Shown: positions 11,918 to 24,500, counted from the stretch's first letter. The stretch: DNA of 64,000 nucleotides from Schizophyllum amplum (GCA_007026445.1 VDMD01000031.1:1-64000), one strand, 5' to 3'. The notes: a model not told the origin generated them from the letters alone. Program-made: numbers and translations.

Positions 11918-12523
11918 CAGAACCTTGAAGATTTTGTATGTATGTATGTATGTAAACTATTCTACGCATGTCCTTCCCCGTCATCGCCATGTAGTCGACA
12001 TGTCCTTGCCCGTTGTCCACCCGCCGCGGACGTGGACTGAGCGATGCAATGGTATGCGTCGACAGAGCGAACTTGAGCTTCGACTGTCAGGCTTTCGAGA
12101 TCGAAAGATTCCATGGGTTTCGCCTCAAAGTCCAGGATGCGCTGCTCGAGGTGCGAAGAGAGCTCAGCCTTGCAGCAAGACGGAGCTTCAACGGGACCGT
12201 CGTCGATAGTTATGAGAGCAAGGGCAGTCATGAGTGCAGCGCGCGCAGTGTGGGTCCGCGGCCGATATTCCAAAAGATGCTCAAGGCATATCACTCGTCC
12301 CAATCGCAAAAGGTCTGCTGGGAGAGACATGGAGTGATACTGTAGAAGAGGGTATTATTTGCTTCTTCGTCGTTCTACTATACTGCTATACGGAGGCCAG
12401 TATACAACGCCTGAGTTGATAAGTTACATTATTTCTTATCCTTCCCCCGATGCCAGAATGATGCGAGACAACAGTCGTCAAGCAGGGGCCTAAGCCCGTC
12501 TAGTAGTGGGTACTGATGCGCGC
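11918..12523. other. Convergent spacer between NPT1 and the alcohol dehydrogenase
   Basis: This 606-bp spacer holds a short (TATG)n microsatellite at about 11,937-11,955 just after the NPT1 stop. Overlapping open frames of about 110-120 codons on both strands (about 11,962-12,345) show no motif or plausible splice structure. I treat it as 3' UTR and spacer for two converging genes. Confidence 0.5.
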
Positions 12524-13797
12524 CTAAAACTTAAGGACTATCCGCCCTGCAACGGCACCCTGCTGCATGCCATCGTACACACTGCAGAGAACGTCAGCAA
12601 GCCGAAATGGTGGTAAAAAACAACGTGACTGACCTTGTTAATGCCTGGAGATCCTTCATGATATACTTGCAGACGACCTGTCCCCGCGCGGCGATGTCGA
12701 GGGCCTCGTATGCGTCCTGGCGGTTACCAACGTACGAACCGAGAATGCTGATGCTCTTGAAGACGGTGAAGAAGATTGACGCCTCGAGGCCGGCCTTCCC
12801 CGGGAGACCGACCGCCATGAGCGTGCCTCCTGGGCGTAGGTAGTCGACGGCCTGTGTGTAGCCGGACGACGATGCCGTGGTGACGACGGCAGAGTGCGCG
12901 CCAGCGCCGCCGGTGATGCGCTTGACCTCGGCGACAATGTCCTTGCACTCCTTAAAGTCGATGAACGCCTCGGCACCGAGCTCCATGCAGAGCTTGCGCT
13001 TCTCCTCGCCGCTGTCGATCGCGATGGGGCGAAGGCCACGAACCCTGGCGTACTGGACGGCCAAGTGACCAAGCCCTCCGCCGGCACCGGGGAGAACGAT
13101 CCAGTCGCCGAGAGAGGTCTGCGAGTACTTGATGGCACGGTATGTAGTGACTGAAACACGTGTGTATGAGAGGCTGAAGACAGGGAGAAGAAAGCGACGT
13201 ACCACCGGCACAAAGGATGGACGCAGCTGCATAACTGTCGAGGGCCTCGGGAATGGGGGTGACGTGGTTGGTGTAGGAAACGACGTATTCAGAGAAGGTG
13301 CCGTCAACGGTGAAACCGGAAAGTTCGGCGTGCTCGCAGTCTTTGCAGGAGTCAGAAATTGAGTGAAATAATGGAGTTTGTGGCAGACGTACTTTGTTCG
13401 CGGCCCTTCTTACATTGCTCGCAGTTCAAGCAGGAGTTGGCGAGCCATTTGACGCCGACACGGTCGCCAATCTTGACGGGGGAGTTGCCGGTGTTGGCGC
13501 CTAGTGAAGTATCAGTCGCTGTATTCGGGGACAAGAGGGAGAGAGCGTACCAATAGCGACTATGATACCGACACCCTCGTGACCGCCGATGAGAGGGGTT
13601 TTCGCGGGAACGGGCCAATCGCCGAGGGCGGCGTGGAGGTCGGTGTGGCAGACACCGGTGCAGATCATCTTGAGGAGACACTCGCCGGGCGCGAGCTCCT
13701 CAGGACGCTTGACGCGGACGTCCTTGATCTCGATGGCTTTCCCCGCCTCGGGGACAACAGCCGCCTTCATCGTCGCGGGTACGGTGTGTTGGCACAT
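12524..13797 (-). CDS. Zinc-dependent alcohol dehydrogenase (ADH1-like, NAD)
   Basis: This is a medium-chain zinc alcohol dehydrogenase interconverting ethanol and acetaldehyde. Five exons join in frame through introns with GTACGT/GTCAGT donors. Catalytic zinc ligands are visible in CTGVCHTDLHAALGDWP and GGHEGVG. Structural zinc cysteines are in CLNCEQCKKGREQNCEHA, with one intron splitting the Asn codon before the last of them. The Rossmann glycine motif is GAGGGLGHLAVQYAR. The C-terminus is VYDGMQQGAVAGRIVLKF, typical of fungal ADH1-type proteins, and the stop is at 12524-12526. The start at 13797 gives MCQHTVPATMKAAVV; the inner Met is an alternative. It is intact and needs no slips. Whether the role is fermentative or in aldehyde detoxification cannot be told from sequence. 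Confidence 0.93.
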
Positions 13798-14618
13798 AGT
13801 GGAAGAGGTGGAACAGAAGCGGGCCCGAAGATTGCTGGATGGGTTGTCTATGAGTGATGTGTGTGTTGGAGCACGAAGGACTCACCGAGCGGACGCGCCT
13901 TTTATCCCTCCCGACCCCTGCGCGACGCCGCCCAACGCAGGGCGCGCCCAATGCGTTCCAGGCCGGCGAAGGAGGGCGCTGAGCGGCGAAGATCTGGACA
14001 AGGCTATAGAGGACGCCATGCGGATTGAATATCGGTGTAGGTGCTGGATTGTGCGAAATGCTCCCGATGCGTTGAGGACCAATGTAGTTCTCCAAGTGCG
14101 CGAGGGAGAGGCACGTATAAATGGTCGGCGATAAATCTAGACGTTCTCCGGTATTTGTAGGAGGCGGGCGCGCTTGACAGGCCTCGATAGGCGACCAGCC
14201 GCGACAGTCTACAGATCGGCGCGCGTAAATGGTCAAGCTGCAAGAATCAGGAGGATACCGAGATCTGGGTCCGCCTCTGTCGCACCACCGACGCTTCAGC
14301 TGACCGGCAGCGGGGACTGTAGACAGTTGCCATTTACTATGTGATTCTACATACCCCCCTATAAAAACTCGAGCAAGAGCATGGGAACGGAAGGCTCTTC
14401 GACAGATGAAGGAAACCCGCGAAACAACACGAACTTGAAGGCATGACGGAAGGGCGACGGAATCACGGAATCAGCGCAATCATTATTATCCGGGCGCTTA
14501 AGCTCCGGTCTAGACTTCGTCAATAAAGGTCAACAAAAACTTCAACTTCTCACGCTCTAAGTACCTACTAGTGGCCGGAAAGGATAACCTGCGAGTCAAC
14601 TTTCCCTCCACCACTGAC
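13798..14618. promoter_or_regulatory. Divergent promoter region between ADH and the SET gene
   Basis: About 820 bp separates the two divergent starts. A TATA-like ctataaaaa sits near 14,359-14,368, about 255 bp upstream of the proposed SET start. No open frame in this stretch shows a recognisable domain. No specific factor sites can be assigned from sequence alone. Confidence 0.35.
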
Positions 14619-15816
14619 ATGTATATGTCGGACGCATTGATGTCAACTACCCCCACCGCGCAGACACAGAGCCGTCAGTTTTTCCAGTACACTCATCTGC
14701 AAATCTGATGGGCTTCACTCTCTCAAGATGCCACCGTGACAGAGCCATTCAAAGCCAAGACCACCTCCTACGGTGGTCGCGGTCTCTTTGCTACGCGGTC
14801 GATTCCTTCAGGTGCAATTCTTCGCGCCTGTTCGGACCCCTACGCGTCCGCAATATACAACCCTTTCCGCAAAGAGGTCTGTGCGCGCTGCTTCGCCTAC
14901 GCTTTCGATGCTGGTCGAAATAACTGGAACATCAAGCACGAGTCTGCTGGCGCATCACGGTTTTGCAGCTCTGACTGCCTCGATGCCTGGGCTATGGATC
15001 AGCATGACCTGCCGCTGCTCGCACGAATAGAGAAGGCGGTGCAGGCGCTTGCCAAGTACAGCGCTAGACGCCCGTCTACATCGACAGTCGGTACCTCCGG
15101 TACGGTGGCGTCAGCGACGATGCAGGACATTGACGCAGCATGGCAAGCGGCGGAACGCGCAGACATCAAGCAGGGCGCGCTCGTTCTGGATGAAATGGAG
15201 GAGGAGATCACGCGCTTCGTCCTCTCGGCCATCCTGCGCAAGCACTCTGAGGATGCTGGACGCCACCGCACGGGCGACGCCGGAACCTGGGCCGCCTTCC
15301 TCGAGCTGCAGGACAACGAACTGGTGCACGTGCGCGTCCGGCCGTCCATTCTCGCCGCCCAGATCCGCGTCTTTCTCTTCCTCCGGCTTGCCCTCCATGA
15401 CATCGCGGACCTCCGGCCATACGCGCAGACCGCGACCATACTGCGCGCTGTCCTCGCGCGCGACCACGCGAACGCATTTGGCATCTTCGACATGCAGGAG
15501 CGCGGTGACAACGAGATGCTCGGCTGGGCCGTCTACGTCGCGGGCTCGTACTTCAATCATGGTGCGTGTCGGTGTGTGGCGAATGTGGCACTGGCTAACC
15601 TTACTCCCTCGCAGATTGCGCGCCGAACGTGCGGAAGCAGCGGGTGGGTCGGGAGATGCGGTTCTATACAACGCGGGACGTCGCGCCGGGCGAGGAGCTG
15701 TGCATCAGCTACGTGGACGTGAGCGACCCGCTGACGCACCGCGCCAGCAGTTCCGCCAGCACTGGAACTTTGACTGTGTATGCGCGAGGTGCCGGCGGGA
15801 GCGGGCGGAGAGCTAG
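14619..15816 (+). CDS. SET-domain protein (SMYD/Set6-like lysine methyltransferase candidate), one apparent frame slip
   Basis: The protein begins with a SET half ([19 protein letters not shown]). A cysteine cluster resembling a MYND finger interrupts it (CARC ... FCSSDC at about 14,880-14,980). It resumes after a helical insert with [15 protein letters not shown] and [10 protein letters not shown], the NHxC and ELxxxY hallmarks of SET methyltransferases. An intron lies at about 15,561-15,614. The post-SET cysteines (FDCVCARC) are reached only if one base is missing near 15,741 (caccgcgccagc); without it the tail becomes low complexity. I infer a first exon from ATG 14619 (or 14625) with an intron ending just before 14,730, because the main frame is closed by a TGA at 14,706. 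Substrate unknown; histone or non-histone lysine is possible. Confidence 0.75.
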
Positions 15817-16905
15817 CGGCTCAGGCCTCAGGCCGAGGCTTTGTGGGCGGCCTGTCGAGTCGACAGAATGCGCGGCGCAGTCGTGTTCGTGCATGTCATG
15901 CCAGCCCGAGGCAGGAAATGCCCATAACCTAGCGAGCGCCGCCTTGCCTATACCGCGCGACAACACCTATCACACGCGTCCCTCGTATCGCACGCACGGG
16001 GCTTGACGTTTGTGTGGAGGACTTGTCGTTTGTGCGGGAGGACATGCCGTTTGGGAGGACGCAAGGGAAGAAGTATGGACGCAAGCTCGTGGAAGTACGG
16101 TGATAGCCATAGACATATATAGCTTCCATACAACCCACACCGTCCTTTGTCCGCTTCAGGAAAGCGAATGTACTGCGCGTCTATCACATTCAATGTGCGC
16201 GCCCGGCCGGTGAACTTACTCAGAATAGACCGGCAACTAGCCAGGGATGAGGGCATGATCATGAGCAGCCCAGGAGCAGCCTAACGAGGGCATGAGCCAG
16301 CCCAACGAGAGCATGAGCCAGCGCAAAGAGGGCACGAGCCAGTCCCATGTGGACATGATGCATGAGGCCCATTGACACTGGATGCGGGCATCATATCGGG
16401 AACGCCAAAGAAAGGGCGACGATGCGGCAGAGGGCAGAGCCTTGCGCGGCTGAGGCGCTGGTTCGCTAGAATGACGGTTCGCTAGACGTGGCTTGAGGGG
16501 TCTGGTTCAGTTCAGGCATGATGCGACCGGGTGATGTTTGGAAGAAAGGAAGGCGAGAACAGGGAGTCCTAGTCATGGTTCTATACTCACCTCTCCACCG
16601 GAAGCAACGCGCAGCAAAGGCTACAGTATTCTGCGCCTGAAATCCAGAGCTGACCGGCGCACATATGACGAAGCGGTGGAATAGCCAGGGAATAGCATAC
16701 GTCTCAAGGTGGCGCTTCAAGAATGCGCAGACGACCGGTCTTGTGCTGACTGCGGGATGTAGCACATCTAGTCCACGATGGTCCAATAGGTGGCGCCGGA
16801 ATACAGGGCGGACGCGCAATAGTGATATGCTTTTTATCGGTGCCCGTGGTATACCCAGCAATATACAGCTCTGATAATAACGCTGTAGTCGTGTCCCTGC
16901 TGCGC
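15817..16905. other. Spacer between the SET and SEC61B genes
   Basis: About 1.1 kb lies between two converging genes. It holds a three-unit 21-bp repeat (listed separately) and a purine-rich gagggca/gagcatgag theme. Antisense frames over 16,466-17,257 are shadows of SEC61B exons plus spacer. No other gene was seen. Confidence 0.5.
16283..16345. repeat. Tandem repeat, three 21-bp units
   Basis: Three units of the form aacgagggcatgagccagccc lie end to end with a few substitutions, downstream of both flanking genes. Probably non-coding. Confidence 0.65.
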
Positions 16906-17355
16906 CTACTTCGTGAACGCCTTGATGACCTTGGCGGACATATGGAGGAAGAAGATAGAGGCAATGAAGGAGACAGCGAGGACGACAACAACATGGGGCT
17001 CGCTGTAGGGATGCGGACATCAGTGACAGCTGAGGAGAATGAGTGAATTGCACGCACACTCGCCACCCGGGGGAGTCGTCAGTGTACAACTTCAGCATGG
17101 TGCTCGACGAGCCGCCTGCGCCAGCGGAGCGGGATGATGTCGGCTTGGCCGAGGCGCTGGAGGGCGTAGCGCGACGTCTGAAAGTGGTAGACTCATAAGA
17201 AAAGCGTAGTAAAGGCGTATGAGGACACGCACCTGAGCGCACCAGGCGGCTTCGCAACTCCCGAAGGGCTGGTCATCGCGCGGGAGCTATCGGAGTCAGA
17301 CTGCAGAACATCAGTCAACATAAGAATAACATATAACTTTGGCGCAGCGTACCAT
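16906..17355 (-). CDS. SBH1: Sec61 beta subunit (Sbh1), tail-anchored translocon protein
   Basis: This is the small beta subunit of the ER protein translocation channel. Four exons join in frame: ATG alone (17355-17353), 17300-17233, 17177-17058 and 17002-16906, giving 95 residues, normal for the family. The cytosolic part is Ser/Ala-rich (SSASAKPTSSRSAGAGGSSS), followed by the hallmark TMLKLYTDDSPG. The tail anchor comes next (VVVLAVSFIASIFFLHMSAK), with the short end VIKAFTK. Exon junctions use GTACGC, GTGCGT and GTGCGT donors. Longer open frames overlapping the locus on either strand lack the conserved motif and are shadows. Confidence 0.93.
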
Positions 17356-18749
17356 GGCGGAGGGGAAAGGAACGTAGGGAGCTGGGCGGATGATGGCTGG
17401 CAGACGTGGAACAGGTCGCGCCCCGCGTGGAAGGGGGACACGTGGATGGGCTTTAGGAAACAACAGGGACAACGCGAGTATTATGAGTCATGCAGTTCCT
17501 ACCTTGCTTTCTACTCCCATGTATCCTGTCGTTGACGCTTACTTCTGCTGAAGACCTCGATCGCTACCACTTTATTTGTATGAAGGCCTGCGAATGAATT
17601 ACCCCCAGGCTAATGTAACTTTGCAATGCAAGCCGCACAGGACAACTGCTCAGACTCGGTGCGATTGTCGGGCGCCTTGTAGGCGCTTCACTCCTTGAGT
17701 GGGATACAGGCTCCAACTTCCATGTCATATGTTCGCTCACTTCTTGGAACCACTGAGCGTCTCATGGCACCATTTCGGTTGTGGCGCCGGCGAGCAACGC
17801 CTCAACCTGTGGGAGCCGCGTCCTTCGGTGCTTACTCTCAGCGACTTGCTCACCAAGCGTCAGCAAAGTTAGCTCTTGTCCCACATTTCCGACTATGCCT
17901 TTCTGGCTACTGTCTCGACGGTGCAAGTGGGTCCATCGATAACGGCCTAGTCCGAGAACTCAGAAGACGGACGACTATCGCTCACATGTCGATCCTTTGC
18001 GCCGTAGTCCCAGGCTTCTTGAAGAGTAGAGCGACCATCCTCCCGTATGAACTACGTGACCAAGATGGTATGTCTCCAGTGCATCCATGTGATCATTCGA
18101 ACTGTCGTTCCCAAGGTGCATCCTCTTGTACTCACCGGTCTCCACCCTACTTGACCGATCGACCTGCTGTGGGCCTGCCTATACTCTATCGAAGGGGGCA
18201 CAGTTCTATGAGTCTTACACGAATCTTACTCAAAGTGGAATAGCGATTGCAGACCGAAGACGTTTTGCGGTGCTGGTGAGCCACTTATACCCATCCGGAG
18301 GCCTTGGGGGTCTTTTCAGAAGCAAGGCGCGTGCTGGCCCATGTCATTGTTCTCGGATGTCCCGGCGGCTTGGTTTGCGGCAGCACAAGACGAGCAGCAG
18401 CTCATACGCTTATCGGGCCAAAAGCGGATTACCCGCATCATCCAGTTCGCCTTGAGGCCTTCAGCACCCCCAAAGGAGCGCCCCAGAACGCAGCATCAGC
18501 GTGGATTCCGAAGTGTTCATTTCGGACTCGTGTCAATCCGCACCAGGGCTGCCGCCAAGGGTCTGCCTCATGTCGGTCTATATAAGCGCCCGCGCGCTGA
18601 TCATTCGCACTGGGATCCACGCCCCTCCACTATCCCTCCATTCCGGAACGTGTCGTCGCTTCGGCACGCGGGTGTCCTTTGAAGACCCCGCCATACTTAC
18701 ATTTGCTCTCTAGAGCCTGTATACGGTCGTTCTAGCTGGCGCTGCGACG
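17356..18749. other. Uncharacterised interval upstream of RING gene A
   Basis: This 1.4-kb interval lies between the divergent SEC61B and RING-A starts. A plus frame of 182 codons (17,695-18,243) and others of about 110 codons are open but show no domain, no convincing start context and no consistent splice pattern. A degenerate or rapidly evolving gene cannot be excluded. The right end serves as the RING-A promoter. Confidence 0.35.
18578..18586 (+). promoter_or_regulatory. TATA box upstream of RING gene A
   Basis: The sequence ctatataag lies about 165 bp upstream of the RING-A ATG. The paralogue RING-B has the same tatataag motif 45 bp upstream of its ATG, which supports a shared core promoter type. 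Confidence 0.5.
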
Positions 18750-20944
18750 ATGCTGGCGATCGCAGCCACGTCCGTGTGCGATGTCTGCCTGGAGCCGTTC
18801 AACACAGAGCGCAGGGCGCTCTGCTCTATTCCGTGCGGGCACGCCTTCTGCTTTGAGTGAGCAAACACCCATGTTGCGCGCAAAACGCATACTGAGCGCA
18901 GCCACAGCTGCTTGTCGCGTGTAAAGCCCGAATGTCCCCTTTGTCGCGCGCCATTCGACTGGTCAGGCATTCTGAGGCTGCATATTGACCTCGAGACACC
19001 CATCAACTCCCCCCAATCCTCCGCTGGCGCGCCAGACTCGCCTTCGTCGGCGGCGTCCGCGTCGCCCGACAAGCAGGCGCGTCATCTGCAAGAAGCCATC
19101 GTGCACGTCGCAAACACGGGCGCCAGCGAGGAGCGCTATCGACAACTCATTGCCGAGTGCCGTGCGTTTCTGAAACCGCTGCCAAAGAACTCGGTGAGGT
19201 GTACGCGAGCTGGGGTGGGTGGCGGCGGCGCTGACGTCGACGTCTTGTAGTACCAGGAGCTCCGCGTGAGCATGCGGATGATGTCGTATGTGTACGATAT
19301 CAAGAGAGAGCACCACCTCGAGAAGCAGCGCGCGGACGAGCTGGGCGCGGACCGCGACCGCCTGTACAAGGAGGTGTCGCGGCTGACGAAGAAGATTGCA
19401 GATCTCGAGGCCGTGAACAAGGAGGAGAAGGACCAGGCTATAGCCGCGCAGGGAACTTTGCAAGCGAAGGTCGACCAGATGCTGCAGATGATGGCCAGGT
19501 ATGTCCCCCTCAGTCAAACACACGCGCTCGAAGCTAACAGCCCTCCCCCGCACTTCTAGTGAGGTACGCTTTCTTCATCTCATGGCACCCCAGACGTTCG
19601 AGACTCACCTCCCTTGCAGTTCGCCCAGCTGCGTACAATGGCGCACTCGACCCAGCCCCTGCCCCCGGAAAACGCTTCGATGTCAGAGATGCTCGATGCC
19701 ACACAGGCATACTCTGGCCCTGAGTCCATCGATAACGAGCGACTGCTATCGGCCTTCATGTCGCCCATGCCGGTTCTCACGCCCGCACTGGCCCGCCCCC
19801 TCGACGAGCCCGCAGGTAGCCCCGCCCTTAGCGACGGCGACATGGGCGGGGAGCACGCGGTGAAGTGCGCTGCCGTCGGCCACCCGTACTCCTGCCACTG
19901 CGTGCCCTGCAACGTCTTCGCCGAGGAGGCACCGGCGGAGGATGACGCCGCAGGCCGTGCGACGCGGGCAAACTCACGCGCGCCCTCGCGGCGCGCGAGC
20001 ACGAAGAGGTTGAAAAGCGGCCTGTCTCTGACGGCACCGGGCCAGGACCGCTTCGCCGAGGGCGACACGCAAGAGCGCCCGTCGTCGTCCGCCGCAGGCC
20101 GCCATGGGCGCATGCGCTCAGTCACGGTCGGCGTGCGCGAGGACGTAGAGGACAATGGTGATGGGAACCCCGTCTTGCGTAATCGTCTGCATGATCTCCT
20201 CAATGACCCTAGTAGTCTGGCCGGCACGCCAAGTACGGTGTCCGCCTCTATGCCAGTCCTGTCGTCAATGCCGGCGAGAATGCGGCCTGTCGTACCACAT
20301 TCGTCGTTGTCCGCCATCCCGGATGCGTCTGCGCCGATGGCGGATGTGCCACCGCGCCCTACAACCTCTGCCGCGCCCTCCTCGTCCTTACTGTCGTCCG
20401 CACTCCGCCCTCAGCGGCTCGGAGAAGCGCCCACAGAGCCCACAACAGCCACGTCGAACGTCACTAGTGGCCACGCCACCCCTCAACGACGCCAAACCGT
20501 GTCGCATGCCAGCAAGGCGGCCATGGCGCTGGAACAAACACAACGCGAGCGGATGCGCGCAGAACGCCAGGACCGCGAACCTGCGCCGCTGCGTGCTCTC
20601 TTCCCTGACGCCTCGCGGCGCGAGAACGCCGAACCCACGCCAGAGGACCACGCGCAGGCCTCGCAGCCGATCCCTATCCAGACGCCTCCCCGCCAGCGCT
20701 CGGACACCACGGACTATGCGTGCGGCTCGCTGCGGGACTACTCGTCCGGGTCGTTCAGGACGGCTCCTTCAGTGGCACAGCCTACTTCAAGAACCGGGAG
20801 GCTGCCGCGACGCCTGAGCGTGAGGCGTACGGCTCACCCCCGGGAGAAGTGTATCACCCTCCTGTCTCGCGCAAGGCTAGCCTGCGCCGCCCGAGCGCTG
20901 CGCAATCGTCCGGGTCAGGCTCGGGTCGCGCCACACACAACTAA
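18750..20944 (+). CDS. RING-finger / coiled-coil protein A with long disordered tail
   Basis: Probably an E3 ubiquitin ligase. Exon 1 (from ATG 18750) carries CDVC ... CSIPCGHAFCF. After an intron ending just before 18,901 the ring finishes with HSC and CPLCRAPF, all zinc ligands present. A coiled coil follows (about 19,257-19,500, EKQRADELGADRDRLYKEV and onward), then a Ser/Pro/Ala-rich tail. Splicing of the coiled-coil exon to the tail needs a 4-nt micro-exon TGAG at 19,560-19,563 flanked by TTCTAG and GTACGC. Near 20,759 (ttcagg/acggc) one missing base probably diverts the frame. The shifted frame gives a more natural Ser/Tyr/Pro-rich end with stop at 20,944; the unshifted frame runs to 21,056. 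Paralogous in layout to RING-B at 58,660. Confidence 0.75.
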
Positions 20945-21056
20945 ATACTTCAATCACAGCCATCCTTGGGGTGCGCTACGACGCCAATTCGCCTGTGGGA
21001 CTGGTGATTTCTTCAGGGGCGTCTTCTCCAAGGCATCTCTAAACCGTATCCTGTAG

Positions 21057-21540
21057 CATCGTCTGCCATACGGAATGTACTTTTGTTGTTTTCTGAGCTC
21101 ACTTTCTTGTCCGTGGTGCACTGGTAACTATTATCAATCAAAGACTCGACATCCTATATGCCATCCTTCAGCACTCTTTATACGTACTTTACGTCTTGTA
21201 TCGTCGGACACTGTAGCCATAATCTTATCCAGAGCCTTCTGGCTTGCGTAGAAGCAGTCGACGAACTGCACATGCACAGCTCGCAGCCGAATATACTACC
21301 ACTGCGAGAGGCGGACATGTTCGATTCGAAATAAGCGTGAGTATTTTGTACGTGCGAGGGAGGTCGGAAAGAGTGAGTTAACGCGTATTTACGATGTGAG
21401 GGGAATAAATATCTGGGCGAATGCAAAGTCCAGACGGTGCAAGGGCGAGAAGGAAGTAGTCCTGACATAGGTACGAGTTCAAGATACCGTAGCAGCAACA
21501 TGAGAACGACCAACTTGAACGAGACGACAATTTGGAACAA
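21057..21540. other. Convergent spacer between RING-A and BIR1
   Basis: About 480 bp, more AT-rich than the flanking coding DNA. It holds the 3' UTRs of two converging genes and no supported open frame. Confidence 0.5.
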
Positions 21541-24500
21541 TTATACTCGAAGGGTGCCACGGATCTGCTCGCCCACCTCGCGCGACCGTTCCACGAACGC
21601 GCGAATTTGAGCTTCCCCTTCGTGGCGGATCTGTTCGGCGGCGATATCCATCTGCGCACGAATCCACTCCTCGACCGTCATATCGAGCTCTTCGTCCGGG
21701 ATGCTCGTCAACGGTGGAAGGATGCTGTCGCCGGTCTGTGCTGCAGAGGTAGGAGGTGGGCTGACAGAAAGAGCAGGCGCCGCAGATGAGAAAGGGTTCG
21801 CCACATCGTCACCGAAGACGTCGTGTCCATGCCCATTCTGACGTGGTGGCGAAGACTCCCGTTTGTGATCGTCGTGAGGCCCGTCGTCGAAAGACATGTC
21901 CATCTTGTCTTCGTCTGCTTGCCGCCGCTCCTCCGCTTCAGCAGCGCGGCGTCTCTCGGCCTCCTCTGCACGGTCCTTCTCCTCCTGTGCGCGCCGCGCT
22001 GCTTGCTGCTTCTTCTCCTCTTGCGCGCGTCGTGCAGCCTCCTGCTTCTTCTCCTCAGCAGCGCGGCGCTTAGCCTCTTCCTGCTTGGCCTTCGCCTCCT
22101 TCGCGCGTCGTCGCTCTTCCTTCTTTAGCCGTTCCTCCTCCTTCCGTTGGTCCTCTCGCCGCTCCTCCTCCTTGCGCTCTTCTTCTATGCGCTCTTCCTC
22201 CCTACGCTGGGCCTCGCGGCGCCGGCGTTCCTCGGCCTCGCGCCGACGGGCCTCTTGCTCAGCACGGCGGGCCTCCTGCTCCCCTCGACGAGCCTCCTCT
22301 TCTCGTCTTTGAGTCTCCTCCTCTTCTTCTTGACGAGCGAGTTCCTCGGCCCGACGCGCCTCTTCCTCGCGCAGGGCAGCCTCCTCCCGTCTAGCATCCT
22401 CCTCAGCCTCCTGAGCACGCTGCCGCGCCTCTTGCTCAGCGCGCAACCGTGCCTCTTCCTCAGCCCGCAACCGCGCCTCTTCCTCCGCACGAAGACGCGC
22501 TTCCTCCTCCACCCGCCGCTGCAACGCTCGCTCTTGAAGGCTTGCCGTGCGTTGCAAGGTCTCCTCCTTGCGCGCATCATCCATCATGACGTCATCATCC
22601 GATGAAATCTCCACCACCCTACTCGTCTTCCCCCGCCCGTTCGTCGTTGGCCTCCTAGGCGCTGCTTTGCTCGCACGCGCGGGCTTCTTCGCAGCCTTGC
22701 TGTTCACGGCGTCGAGATCTGTTGACCGGGCATCGAGGCTCGTTGACCGGGTGTCGAGACTAGTCGACCGAACGTCAAGACTCGCAGTCGACCGGGGCTT
22801 CTGACCCTTCGGCAGCGGCGCAACATCGTCTACATCCATGTCGTCTTCGTTGTTCTCAGCCTCCCCACCGTAGTCGGCTTCCGGCGTCGGTATCGACTCG
22901 GGCGCAGAGTCCATAACAGGCTCGGACGACTCCTGCGGCGACTCGCGCAGCACAGGCGGTTTCTTCTTCGACTTGGATACCTGACGCGACAAGGGCTTGA
23001 AAGGCGGTGGTCTCACGTAGTCGTCCTCTGCTGGGGCCGACTACAAGATGGTCAGACATAGAAAAGGCGAATGCACACGTCAGGACGTACCTCTTCCGCC
23101 TCGCTTCGCTGCACAGCGGACTTGAGAGACTTCGGTGCAGGTTTGCTCTTCCCTGCGCGTTGACCTTTGGTCGGCGCTGGTTCGTCGCTCGGAGGCTTAA
23201 ACTTCTTCCGGGTGGACTTATTGAGTGATGGCTCGGGCACCTGCATCGTGTCATCCTCGTCCTCTAAAGCGAGCTCATCATCGGTAGTAGAAGGCGGTGG
23301 CGGCGCGGCTGCTTTTGACTTGCCCTTCGACTTCGGTTTCGTCGGTTTCGCAGGCGCGTCGCTTTCCTCCTCCGACATCGCACGCTTAGCCGTCGCCCGC
23401 GCGCCCTTCTTCGCCGGGGGCTTCGCTCGCGTGGGCGCCTCGTCATCCTCTGAGCCTTCCAGGTGGCGAGCGGTAGATTTCGCAAGGGGTTCATCCTTGG
23501 CCTTGGCCTTGGATCGCGCCGATTGCTTTCTCGGCGGAGGCGGCCCTCGTCCTCCGATGGCGGCACCGACTCGTCCTCATCGATGGTGCGCATGCTGGGC
23601 GCCACAGACGGAACACGCCCCTTCGCTTTCGACTTACCCTTGCCCTTTGATTTATTCGTGGATGCGGTATCTTCAGTATCGCTGGGAGCGGCGCTGTTGC
23701 CCCTCGTTCGTCCCCGAGGTTGCGTGTCTTGCTCGCTCTCTTCGGTGCCCAATCTCGAGGGCGGACGGGACCGTGTACTTCGTCGAAGATTCGGAGCGTC
23801 GTCCTCATCATTCTCCACCGGCGCAACGCTCTTTCCACGCGTCGTTCTAGAGGCCTTACGACCAGTTGGGGCGTTATCCTCTGGCTTGGGCGCAACAGAT
23901 TTGGTGCGGGACCGTGTGGACTTGCGAAGTGGATTGTCGGCCTCGCCGTTGCGTCCTTTGCTCTTTCCCTTCCCTTTTGGCGTTTCTGCAGCGGGCGAGT
24001 CGTCGTCCTCGTCGTCTGTCCCATCATACTCCTTCGTGCTCTCCACGAGGTCGACATATTGGGAAGTCGAGCGGGAAGTCTGTCGTGAAGCAGGCCGCGC
24101 GGATGAACGAGATGGCTGACGAGATTGTGATTTAGAAAGCTGCGATGAGGATGCCTTTCGGGACGGGGGCTTGTGGGAGGCGTCGGCGCTTCTCTTCAGC
24201 TGCAGAAATGAGCATGGAGAGTCCAGCTTGAGGCCGCGCTTGTAATGTTCCTGCCTGCTCGTGCATCAGACACATGCCATGTCCGGTAACGTTATGACGC
24301 ACAGAGGGTCATCGTCCGAGTCCCAGCCGCTCAACGCGGTGCCGCAGTATACACAGAGCGCTCCGTCGTCGCCGGGGTCTTGAGGATTGTAGATGAATCC
24401 GCCTTCTGCCATCTGCGCAGACATTAGGTGAGGCTATACATGCTAGAAGGCTACGCACCCTTTGAGAGGAGGCGCCGTGATCCTTGCCCGAGTGCGGCCA

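Noticed and set aside
11962..12345. Overlapping open frames of 110-122 codons on both strands between NPT1 and ADH
   Set aside because: No motif, mutual overlap and a convergent 3' UTR position.
16466..17257. Minus-strand frame of 263 codons over SEC61B
   Set aside because: It contains one SEC61B exon in frame but reads through its introns; the spliced four-exon model gives the exact family motif and length.
21896..22605. Hydrophobic Leu/Ser/Ala-rich open frames on the plus strand, looking like membrane proteins
   Set aside because: They are the antisense of the Glu/Arg/Lys/Ala coiled coil of BIR1; the minus frame continues conserved BIR1 sequence.
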